Below, piece after piece: positions 1-5,299 of a DNA stretch of 5,299 bases (the first letter of the stretch is position 1; each line of letters opens with the position of its first letter). The notes beneath the pieces were generated by a model. That model searched no databases. It saw only the letters and a list, made by a program, of their open reading frames with translations, and was not told where the DNA came from. Position numbers and translations under genes: made by a program. The DNA is from Clostridia bacterium. GTDB lineage: Bacteria; Bacillota; Clostridia; Oscillospirales; CAG-272. Where the stretch lies: assembly GCA_017451975.1 (NCBI GenBank), contig JAFTNI010000165.1:1-5299 (forward strand), given 5' to 3'.

Positions 1-1010
1 CTTTTATCATCGAGCTCTTCTTTTTCTTCAAGAAATTCAAACACGCGGAAAGCGCACGCTGTAGCGTTCTGAAGTTCTGCCATAACGCCCGAAATTTCAT
101 TGAAGGGTTTCGTATATTGATTAGCATATACGAGGAAGGAGGAAAGCACGCCGACGCTCATTCCGCCGCCCGCCGCGATAAGACCGCCCGAAAGCGCCAC
201 CGCCGCGTAAACAAGGCTGTTTACAAAGCGCGTGCCGGGGTTTACGAGCGAGGAAGCAAACGTTGCCACCTGAGTGGATTTTTTGAGCTGCTCGTTCAGC
301 TCTTCAAAGCGTTTTTCAAAATCCGCTGTACCGCCGATGGCGCGAAGCGTTTTCTGCTCACCCACAGCTTCGTCGATAAGCGCTGTTTGCTCGCCGCGAA
401 TGCGCGTGCTTTCGCTGAACATCGAGTATGTTTTGCTGGCGATAAGGTTGGCTACCACAAGCGAAACGGGGGTGAGAACAACCACCACTATTGTGGAAAT
501 AATATCGAGCGTAAGCATGAATATGAGCGTGCCCACAATCGTTACCGCGCCGGAGAAGAACTGAATGGAGCCTATAATAAGCCCTTCGGAAAGCTGCTCT
601 ACGTCTGCAGTAACGCGGCTGATTATATCGCCATGGGGGTGAGTATCTATGTAGGAAAGTGGAAGGTGCTGAATTTTGTGCATTGCCTTTTCACGGATAT
701 TTTTAACAATGCCGTATGCGGCAGAGTTAATACATACCGTCATAAGCCACTGGCCTATTGCCGCCACGGCCGTGAAAGCGGCTATCCAAGCAAAAAGCTT
801 GAAAATTTCTTCGAAATTTACGTTGCCCGCGCCCACTATATGGTCGATGGAATCGCCTATAAGTATCGGAATATAGAGCGTTGCCGCCGTGGAAAGGCAA
901 GCGAAAATAAACGCTAGTATAACTGCCGTACGGTGGTTGCTGGCATAGGAGAGGGCCTTGGAAAGAGTTTTCAGCGATGCTACAGGGGAAAGCTTCTGTT
1001 TCTTTTTCAT
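1..1010 (-). CDS. ABC exporter subunit 2, membrane domain only (3' part beyond window)
   Basis: This is the second subunit of a heterodimeric type IV (ABCB-like) exporter, located in the cytoplasmic membrane. It reads as 336 codons without a stop and runs off the window at position 1, so its ATP-binding domain is not visible. The visible part is an ABC transmembrane domain. Hydrophobic segments lie at about residues 29-50, 72-95, 145-168, 169-190, 262-282 and 283-298. The intracellular coupling region at about 116-140 contains the family-typical IDTHPHGDIISRVTADVEQ. The stretch at about 298-331 (QYTKPFNEISGVM, then RVFEFLEEKEE) is the usual lead into the nucleotide-binding domain. The ATG start overlaps the upstream gene's TGA as ATGA. 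It has a strong AAAGGAGG site 7 nt upstream, which implies translational coupling and co-assembly with the upstream subunit. The substrate is unknown; relatives such as BmrD/YheH, LmrD and TM288 export drugs or lipophilic compounds. By family logic the unseen ATPase domain should carry the intact catalytic Glu and His that the partner lacks. Confidence 0.93.
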   Translation of the reverse strand, partial: MKKKQKLSPVASLKTLSKALSYASNHRTAVILAFIFACLSTAATLYIPILIGDSIDHIVGAGNVNFEEIFKLFAWIAAFTAVAAIGQWLMTVCINSAAYGIVKNIREKAMHKIQHLPLSYIDTHPHGDIISRVTADVEQLSEGLIIGSIQFFSGAVTIVGTLIFMLTLDIISTIVVVVLTPVSLVVANLIASKTYSMFSESTRIRGEQTALIDEAVGEQKTLRAIGGTADFEKRFEELNEQLKKSTQVATFASSLVNPGTRFVNSLVYAAVALSGGLIAAGGGMSVGVLSSFLVYANQYTKPFNEISGVMAELQNATACAFRVFEFLEEKEELDDK

Positions 1011-2725
1011 TGTGCCGCCTCCTTTTCTTTTCTGAACTGGGAATAGTAGATTTCGCGGTAAACCTCGCAGGTTTCAAGCAGCTCCTTGTGTGTGCCGAGC
1101 CCCACTATACCGCCGCGTTCCAGCACGGCTATTTTATCTGCGTGCATTACCGATGCCGCGCGCTGTGAAACTATAAAGAGCGTGGGGCATGGGCTTAGCT
1201 TACGTATAGCCATACGAAGGTTTGCGTCTGTGGCGAAGTCCAGCGCGCTTGTGGAGTCGTCGAGTATAAGCACGGAGGGCTTTTTAACGAGCGCACGCGC
1301 TATGCAAAGGCGCTGCTTCTGGCCGCCGGAAAAGTTTTTGCCGCCCGCCTCTACCTCGGCAGATGTGCCGCCGCGCTCGCTTACAAAATCGTACGCCTGG
1401 GCGGTGCGGAGCGCTTTTTCAATATCTGCGTCGCTCGCATCGGGGGCACCGTAGCGCATATTTTCCGCTATCGTGCCGTGGAAGAACACCGATTTCTGCG
1501 GAACAACGCCGATTTTATCGGTAAGCTCCTTCTGGGAAATTTCTTTTATATCCTTGCCGCCCAAGGTGATTTCGCCGCGGGAAGCATCGTAGAAGCGCGG
1601 TATCATATTTACAACGGTTGATTTGCCCGAGCCCGTACCGCCTATAATACCTATAACCTCGCCGCTCTTTGCATAGAAGGTTATGCCCGAAACGGCATCT
1701 GCGCCGCCGTTTTTATATCTGCAGGATACGTTTTTGAACTCTACGTCGCCGGAAGCAATTTTATCCGTGCCGTATGCAAGCGAAGATTTTGTTTCGAGCG
1801 TTGCTTCGATTCTGGAAGCGCAGGCAAGCGCCTTCGTAACCGTTACTATAAGGTTTGCAAGCTTCACAAGCTCTATGAGTATCTGCGACATATAGTTGTA
1901 AAGCGCAACCACCTCACCTTGCGTGATAAGCCCTTCGTTAACGCTTACGGCACCGCGGTTTATAAGCGCGATTATCGCAATATTGATAATTGCGTACGTA
2001 AGCGGATTCATAAGCGCTGAAACCTTGCCGACGCGGTTGAGCGCGCGCGTCATAGCGCCGTTGAATTTGCCATAGGTTTCCTCCTCATCGCCTTCGCGCG
2101 AGAGCGCGCGGACAACGCGCACACCTGCGAGGTTTTCACGGGTGAGAAGCACCGTTTTTTCAAGCTGCTTCTGAACCTTTTTGTGAAGCGGCACCGTTAT
2201 TGCCATTATGCCGAACACGACCACGAGCAGCACGGCAATTACAATGGCGAACACGGTGGCAACCTTTGCGTCAATGGTGAAAGCCATTATCATAGCGCCG
2301 AAAACTATGAACGGCGAACGGGAAAAGAGGCGCAGGAACATATTGACTCCGCTTTGCACCTGGTTTACATCGCTGGTCATACGCGTTATAAGCGTATGCG
2401 TGCCAAGACTATCCAGCTCCGAATAGGAAAGCGTACTCGTATGCTTAAAGAGCGCACTGCGCAGCCTTGCGGAAAAGCCGCAAGCAGCGCGTGCTGCAAA
2501 ATATTGCGCCACGAGTGTTGAAGAAAGACCGACTACGCCGAGAAGCACCATAAGCCCCGTCATTTTCAAAATGTAAGCCCTATCGGCATTGCCTATACCG
2601 ACGTCGATTATAAGCTTGACGACAAGCGGTATACAAAGCTCGAAAATGGCTTCAAGCGCTTTGAAAAGCGGGCCCATTATACATTGGGCGCGGTAGCCTT
2701 TCATATACTTTAAAAGCTTTTTCAA
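1007..2725 (-). CDS. ABC exporter subunit 1, membrane plus ATPase domain, degenerate ATP site
   Basis: This is a complete 572-aa half-transporter with an N-terminal transmembrane domain (about 15-305) followed by an ATP-binding domain (about 325-560), the usual size and order for ABCB-like exporters. ATPase motifs are clear: adenine-stacking Tyr337, Walker A GGTGSGKST at 362-370, Q-loop Gln410, signature FSGGQ at 465-469, Walker B LILD ending at Asp489, and D-loop SALD at 493-496. Two catalytic positions deviate. Asp490 stands where the hydrolytic Glu should be (LDDST), and Gln521 replaces the switch His (VSQR). This pattern is known from the degenerate-site subunit of heterodimers such as TM287/288, and BmrC/YheI is a comparable partner. 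The TTG start at 2725 is chosen because GGGAGG lies 7 nt upstream; the next Met (residue 8) has no such site. It is first in a two-gene operon and overlaps the partner by 4 nt. The likely role is multidrug or lipid-like substrate export, but the substrate cannot be inferred. Confidence 0.96.
   Translation of the reverse strand: MKKLLKYMKGYRAQCIMGPLFKALEAIFELCIPLVVKLIIDVGIGNADRAYILKMTGLMVLLGVVGLSSTLVAQYFAARAACGFSARLRSALFKHTSTLSYSELDSLGTHTLITRMTSDVNQVQSGVNMFLRLFSRSPFIVFGAMIMAFTIDAKVATVFAIVIAVLLVVVFGIMAITVPLHKKVQKQLEKTVLLTRENLAGVRVVRALSREGDEEETYGKFNGAMTRALNRVGKVSALMNPLTYAIINIAIIALINRGAVSVNEGLITQGEVVALYNYMSQILIELVKLANLIVTVTKALACASRIEATLETKSSLAYGTDKIASGDVEFKNVSCRYKNGGADAVSGITFYAKSGEVIGIIGGTGSGKSTVVNMIPRFYDASRGEITLGGKDIKEISQKELTDKIGVVPQKSVFFHGTIAENMRYGAPDASDADIEKALRTAQAYDFVSERGGTSAEVEAGGKNFSGGQKQRLCIARALVKKPSVLILDDSTSALDFATDANLRMAIRKLSPCPTLFIVSQRAASVMHADKIAVLERGGIVGLGTHKELLETCEVYREIYYSQFRKEKEAAQ
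1018..1025 (-). promoter_or_regulatory. Ribosome binding site of ABC subunit 2, inside the end of subunit 1
   Basis: The minus strand reads AAAGGAGG, 7 nt before the ATG at 1010. It lies within the last codons of the upstream gene and encodes part of its KEKEAAQ tail. With the ATGA stop/start overlap it indicates tight translational coupling that would give equal amounts of the two subunits. Confidence 0.85.
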
Positions 2726-2732
2726 ATTTTAA

Positions 2733-2738
2733 CCTCCC
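2733..2738 (-). promoter_or_regulatory. Ribosome binding site fixing the TTG start of ABC subunit 1
   Basis: The minus strand reads GGGAGG followed by TTAAAAT (7 nt) and then TTG at 2725. This spacing supports TTG as the true initiation codon. The first downstream ATG would drop seven residues (MKKLLKY) and has no comparable site. Confidence 0.85.
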
Positions 2739-2760
2739 TGTATATTATAAGAAGATAGAA

Positions 2761-2775
2761 TTGTATACTATACAA
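2761..2775. promoter_or_regulatory. Perfect 15-bp palindrome, candidate operator on the exporter promoter
   Basis: TTGTATA-C-TATACAA is an exact 7+1+7 inverted repeat. It begins 4 bp downstream of the exporter -10 hexamer and covers about -2 to +13 relative to the predicted start near 2773. A dimeric repressor bound there would block transcription initiation. The arm sequence and spacing resemble sites of GntR-type (TreR-like) or MarR-type repressors; assignment to either family is inference. No regulator gene lies in the window. The arms are too short and AT-rich for an intrinsic terminator. Confidence 0.65.
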
Positions 2776-2779
2776 GGAA

Positions 2780-2808
2780 ATTATCTCATAATATGAAATA
2801 TTTGTCAA
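2780..2808 (-). promoter_or_regulatory. Sigma-A-type promoter of the ABC exporter operon, extended -10
   Basis: On the minus strand, TTGACA (2808-2803) is followed by a 17-bp spacer and GATAAT (2785-2780). TGA immediately precedes the -10, giving an extended -10 (TGn). The -35 is a perfect consensus and the -10 matches 5 of 6. The predicted start is near 2773, giving a leader of about 48 nt before the TTG codon. Such an intrinsically strong promoter fits a gene held off by a repressor, here probably through the adjacent palindrome. Confidence 0.85.
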
Positions 2809-2974
2809 TACGCTTATGGGAAATAAAGGTATGCTGCTTGTGAAAATTAGCGCTTTTACATAGTAATCGCTTTAGATTTTTGGGCATAATGTGAAGATAT
2901 ATTTTTTGAAATTGTTTTTATGAATTTATGACCCTGCGCGAAACCAAGCTTTTTTCTATATTTCAATTTTATTA
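2809..2974. other. AT-rich spacer between the divergent promoters, no gene seen
   Basis: This is the middle of the 315-bp intergenic region. It holds no open frame with a ribosome binding site, no stable hairpin and no clear RNA gene. It is AT-rich with several T tracts. A weak promoter-like pair on the plus strand (TTGTGA at 2838, TAGTAA at 2861) is not convincing. It may carry binding sites, but none is recognisable. Confidence 0.6.
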
Positions 2975-3003
2975 TTGTAATTTTTTGTAACATATGGTAT
3001 ACT
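2975..3003 (+). promoter_or_regulatory. Promoter of the TIR-LRR gene, extended -10
   Basis: TTGTAA (2975-2980) is followed by a 17-bp spacer and TATACT (2998-3003), with TGG directly before the -10 as an extended -10 element. The -35 matches the consensus in 4 of 6 positions and the -10 in 5 of 6. The predicted start is near 3010, leaving a short leader of about 31 nt. This suggests constitutive or moderately regulated expression independent of the divergent exporter operon. Confidence 0.7.
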
Positions 3004-3028
3004 TAAACCGTAACTATAAAATTGCAGA

Positions 3029-3033
3029 GAGGG
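3029..3033 (+). promoter_or_regulatory. Ribosome binding site of the TIR-LRR gene
   Basis: GAGGG lies 7 nt before the ATG at 3041. An in-frame TAA at 3017-3019 rules out a start further upstream. Met7 and Met13 are internal alternatives without a better site, and starting at Met13 would leave only two residues before the first zinc-ribbon Cys. Confidence 0.75.
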
Positions 3034-3040
3034 AAACAAT

Positions 3041-5299
3041 ATGAGTGCAATAGATTCAATGGACCGCGCAGTTACCATGGGGTGCAACTGTTGCGGTAAC
3101 CGCGACGCTTCGCGTTTCGTAAAGAGGGAAGACGGCTACGTTTGCAAATGCTGCGGCCAGTGGTTCCGCTATGAAACCGACGCGGAAAAAAGCAGATGCT
3201 CCCAAGGCTATGAGAACCTGAGTAACTATAAATTTGACGATGCGAGAAATATTTTCCAAAGAGTTATTATAGATAACCCCCGCAGTGTCAGCGCAAGGTG
3301 GGGCTTGCTCCTTGCGCGCTTCGGCATTGTTTTCACAAAGGCTTTCGCAAAAGCCGATGCCGAGCCCGTTTACTGCTTTCCCGAATACGACGAAATAACG
3401 GGCAAACGCTTTTCGGGCGAGGAAGAATACGCCGAAATGATGAACCTCATCGGCACGGATGAGGAGCTTATCTATTTCTATACAACAAAGGCAAGAGAAA
3501 TAGACTGTGCTATAGAAAAAATTCAGCAGAACAAAATTTCTTCCGTTAACGACGTGTTTATCTGTGTTAAAACAGATGCACAGACGGAGAAGCACCCCGA
3601 GCTTTCGGGTAAAACGGAAGATTTCGATTTTGCAAAGAAAATATACAGTGAGCTTACCTCACGCGGTGTGAACGTATTTTTTGCGCCCATGACGCTCGGC
3701 ACAGAGCAAAGGAACGATACGTTTATATGGCCGAACCTTGTAAAGAGCAAAAAAATGCTGCTTATAGCAAGCAAGGAAGAATATATAGATAGCGTTTGGG
3801 TTAAAAGCGAATGGCGCAGATGGAACGGGCTCGGCAGAGAAAAAGAGCTTTACATTTGCGTACTGAAGCATGAAAACGAAAGCCCGAAAGCCGTGCTTCC
3901 GCACGAGCTTTTACAGAACGAAAGCCAGATATATACACTCGATACATACGATAAGCTTATAAGCGAGATTGCCGCAGACGATTCCCGCGCGCTCGAAGGG
4001 CAGGAAAACGGCAAAATCGTGTATAAGGGCGGCAGGGAGGAAAGAATCCGCTTCGGTCTTGTGGAAATAGGGGCAGATGCATTTAAGGGAAGAACGGATA
4101 TTATAAGAGTATCTTTGCCATCTACCGTTGCGGTAATAGGTCATAGCGCTTTTGCAGGCTGTACCTCGCTCGAAAGCCTTACCGTGCGCGAGGGCACGAG
4201 AATTATTGAAGACAACGCTTTCTACGGTTGTGAAAAGCTGCACGAGCTAAGCTTGCCCGTAACTGTTTCTGCAATAGGCAACAGAGCATTCTACGGTTGC
4301 AACGGAATAATTGCGCTTAACATTCCCCAAAAGACCGAAAGCATTGGCGAAGGCGCCTTCTTCGGCTGCGGCGGGCTTATGAGCGTTACAGTTCCCGCAA
4401 GCGTAAAATCCTTTGGCATGGGGGCGCTCGGGCGCTGCAAAAACCTTTCTGCCATAACCGTTGACGAAAAGAACGAGCGCTATAAAAGCGCGGGCAACTG
4501 CCTTATTGATACAAATAGCAGCACGCTTATTGCAGGCTGCAAGAGCAGTGTTCTTCCGCGCGACGGCAGTATAAAGGCTATAGGCGAAAGCGCGTTTGCT
4601 GGCTGTGATATAAGAAACGCGGCAATACCCGAGGGTGTTACCTCTATAGGTGATAGCGCATTTGCAGGCTGCGCCGAGCTTGTGAGCGTGAGCATTCCCG
4701 CAAGCACTGCCGAAATCGGCGGTTACGCCTTCAGCCACTGCAAAAATCTGATTAAAATAACGGTAGACGAGGGCAACCCTCGCTTTGCCGCGGTTGATAA
4801 CTGCCTTATAAATAAGAAAAACAAAATACTTGTTGCGGGCACGGCATCAAGCCATATTCCCGATGACGGCAGTGTTCAGATAATAGGCGCGCAGGCGTTT
4901 ATGGGCGCGGATATAAAAGGAATAATTATTCCAGGAAACATTGAAATCATAGAAAACGAAGCCTTCCGCGATTGCCGAGGTTTAGAGAGTGTGGCGCTCC
5001 CTTCGGGCATTATATCTATAGGCGAAGATGCTTTCAGAGGTTGCGAAAAGCTTGCAACCGTGCGCTGCATACCCTCGGTATGGGAAAAAATACGCATAGC
5101 GAAAGGAAACGAGCCTCTTGTTGCCGCGAAAGAAGGCGTATCGCCTTCCGCTTCTTACGGCGGCTATACACCTATGCGCGGCAATTACGGCGAGCCTGCC
5201 TCTTACGGTAGCCGCGGCGCCTGCGCATATACTCCGCGTGAGGTTTCTGCCGCCGCATACCCCGCAGACGGAAAAACAGAAAATACAGCCCTCGATTTC
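3041..5299 (+). CDS. Zinc ribbon-TPR-TIR-leucine-rich-repeat protein (3' end beyond window)
   Basis: The frame has 753 codons and no stop, so the C-terminus is missing. The order of domains is as follows. Residues 14-42 form a zinc ribbon with Cys15/17/18 and Cys35/37/38 as two CxxC knuckles. Residues 55-100 are a TPR-like helical pair (YKFDDARNIFQRVI, then ARWGLLLARFGI), followed by a helical linker to about 167. Residues 168-312 are a TIR domain: strand A DVFICVK, strand B VNVFFAP, strand C MLLIASK, and helix C SVWVKSEW with Glu257 at the position of the NAD-cleaving Glu (compare WVHKE in SARM1). Residues 338-676 are 12 BspA-type LRR units (IGxxAFxGCxxL). Residues 695-753 are a Tyr/Gly/Ala/Pro-rich tail. 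There is no signal peptide or membrane segment, so it is probably cytoplasmic. The zinc ribbon-TPR-TIR front half matches a family I recall as common in Clostridia. A plausible role is sensing through the LRR coupled to a TIR NADase, for example in phage defence; that role is inference. It stands alone, divergent from the exporter operon. Confidence 0.9.
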   Translation, partial: MSAIDSMDRAVTMGCNCCGNRDASRFVKREDGYVCKCCGQWFRYETDAEKSRCSQGYENLSNYKFDDARNIFQRVIIDNPRSVSARWGLLLARFGIVFTKAFAKADAEPVYCFPEYDEITGKRFSGEEEYAEMMNLIGTDEELIYFYTTKAREIDCAIEKIQQNKISSVNDVFICVKTDAQTEKHPELSGKTEDFDFAKKIYSELTSRGVNVFFAPMTLGTEQRNDTFIWPNLVKSKKMLLIASKEEYIDSVWVKSEWRRWNGLGREKELYICVLKHENESPKAVLPHELLQNESQIYTLDTYDKLISEIAADDSRALEGQENGKIVYKGGREERIRFGLVEIGADAFKGRTDIIRVSLPSTVAVIGHSAFAGCTSLESLTVREGTRIIEDNAFYGCEKLHELSLPVTVSAIGNRAFYGCNGIIALNIPQKTESIGEGAFFGCGGLMSVTVPASVKSFGMGALGRCKNLSAITVDEKNERYKSAGNCLIDTNSSTLIAGCKSSVLPRDGSIKAIGESAFAGCDIRNAAIPEGVTSIGDSAFAGCAELVSVSIPASTAEIGGYAFSHCKNLIKITVDEGNPRFAAVDNCLINKKNKILVAGTASSHIPDDGSVQIIGAQAFMGADIKGIIIPGNIEIIENEAFRDCRGLESVALPSGIISIGEDAFRGCEKLATVRCIPSVWEKIRIAKGNEPLVAAKEGVSPSASYGGYTPMRGNYGEPASYGSRGACAYTPREVSAAAYPADGKTENTALDF
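3080..3166 (+). other. Zinc ribbon domain of the TIR-LRR protein (residues 14-42)
   Basis: Two Cys knuckles, GCNCCGN and CKCCGQ, are separated by about 17 residues containing an aromatic-rich hairpin (RFVKREDGYV). The pattern C15-x2-C18 with C35-x2-C38 fits tetrahedral zinc binding. Each knuckle has an extra Cys (17 and 37), so the exact ligand pairs cannot be fixed from sequence. Such ribbons usually serve as nucleic-acid or protein contact modules. Confidence 0.8.
3542..3976 (+). other. TIR domain (residues 168-312)
   Basis: Alternating strands and helices follow the TIR order. Strand A is DVFICVK (171-177) and helix A is FAKKIYSELTSRG (197-209). Strand B is VNVFFAP (210-216), followed by a BB loop at about 217-227. 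Strand C is KMLLIASK (238-245) and helix C is EYIDSVWVKSEW (247-258). Strand D is ELYICVLK (269-276), followed by a final helix (TYDKLISEI, 302-310). Glu257 in the WVKSE motif aligns by eye with the catalytic Glu of NADase TIRs such as SARM1 and plant TIRs. The aromatic residue that usually ends strand A (DVFICYK or DVFISY) is Val176 here. Confidence 0.88.
4052..5068 (+). repeat. BspA-type leucine-rich-repeat array, 12 units (residues 338-676)
   Basis: Twelve copies of the pattern IGxxAFxGCxxL begin at residues 343, 366, 389, 412, 435, 458, 514, 536, 559, 615, 637 and 660. Most steps are 23 residues. The steps 458-514 and 559-615 are 56 residues because of insertions of the type VDEKNERY...NCLID...L.AG, which are typical of LRR_5/BspA proteins. 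The array should form a curved solenoid suited to protein or ligand binding. In most bacteria such arrays are secreted; here it is fused behind a cytosolic TIR domain. Confidence 0.9.
4412..5017 (+). repeat. Tandem 101-residue (303-bp) super-repeat within the LRR array
   Basis: Residues 458-558 and 559-659 share the same internal spacing: a 56-residue step, a 22-residue step and a 23-residue step. Equivalent positions are offset by exactly 101 residues: ITVDE at 472 and 573, IG at 514 and 615, I536 and I637, and IG at 559 and 660. A third copy begins at 660 but turns into the tail after one unit. The similarity is clear at protein level and diverged at DNA level, indicating an older block duplication. 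Confidence 0.85.

Noticed and set aside
117..917. 266-codon open frame on the plus strand
   Set aside because: It lies antisense to the membrane domain of ABC subunit 2, has an ordinary His/Arg/Lys-rich shadow composition, and lacks a ribosome binding site or recognisable domain.
2183..2521. 112-codon open frame on the plus strand inside ABC subunit 1
   Set aside because: It is antisense to a well-supported ABC gene, with a His/Tyr/Glu-rich shadow composition and no family resemblance.
2838..2866. Possible second plus-strand promoter (TTGTGA-N17-TAGTAA)
   Set aside because: The -10 is a poor match, there is no extended -10, and a far better promoter lies at 2975-3003.
2941..2990. T-rich runs suggesting a terminator in the intergenic region
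   Set aside because: No GC-rich hairpin precedes the T tracts, and both flanking genes point away from this region, so no terminator is expected.
3056..3595. 179-codon open frame on the minus strand
   Set aside because: It is antisense to the zinc ribbon, TPR and start of the TIR domain, whose motifs establish the plus-strand frame as real.
4247..4738. 163-codon open frame on the minus strand, Ala/Cys/Asn-rich with repeated motifs
   Set aside because: Its apparent repeats are the reverse reading of the LRR repeats on the plus strand.
4052..5068. Interpretation as a secreted BspA-like surface adhesin
   Set aside because: The protein begins with a zinc ribbon and TIR domain and has no signal peptide or transmembrane segment in the 753 visible residues.

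Overview
The window looks like chromosomal DNA from a low-to-mid GC Gram-positive bacterium, most likely a gut-type Clostridia (Bacillota). The evidence is strong AGGAGG-type Shine-Dalgarno sites with 7-nt spacers, a TTG start, consensus-like sigma-A promoters, heavy ATA (Ile) usage, an AT-rich intergenic region, and protein families common in Clostridia. The genus cannot be read from this sequence.

Layout: two transcription units diverge from a 315-bp intergenic region (2726-3040). Leftward (minus strand) runs a two-gene operon for a heterodimeric ABC exporter. The first subunit is complete (1007-2725, 572 aa, TTG start). The second overlaps it by the ATGA arrangement and leaves the window at position 1, so only its membrane domain is visible (336 codons). 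The operon has a near-consensus extended -10 promoter (TTGACA-N17-GATAAT). A perfect 15-bp palindrome sits on the predicted transcription start and is probably an operator for a local repressor whose gene is not in the window. The complete subunit has a degenerate ATPase site: Asp replaces the catalytic Glu and Gln replaces the switch His. This marks it as the non-hydrolysing half of a TM287/288- or BmrCD-like exporter.

Rightward (plus strand) runs one large gene (3041 to beyond 5299, at least 753 codons) from its own promoter (TTGTAA-N17-TATACT with an extended -10). Its product has an N-terminal zinc ribbon (CxxC...CxxC), a TPR-like helical segment, a TIR domain with an apparently intact catalytic glutamate (WVKSE, Glu257), and a BspA-type leucine-rich-repeat array of 12 units. 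The array ends in a Tyr/Gly/Ala-rich tail that continues out of the window. There is no signal peptide, so it is predicted to be cytoplasmic, unlike classic secreted BspA proteins. A TIR effector joined to an LRR array parallels the parts list of plant and animal innate immune receptors, and this gene is the most interesting item here.

Nothing in the sequence ties the exporter and the TIR-LRR gene functionally beyond sharing a divergent intergenic region. No RNA genes, insertion sequences, CRISPR arrays or convincing terminators are visible.
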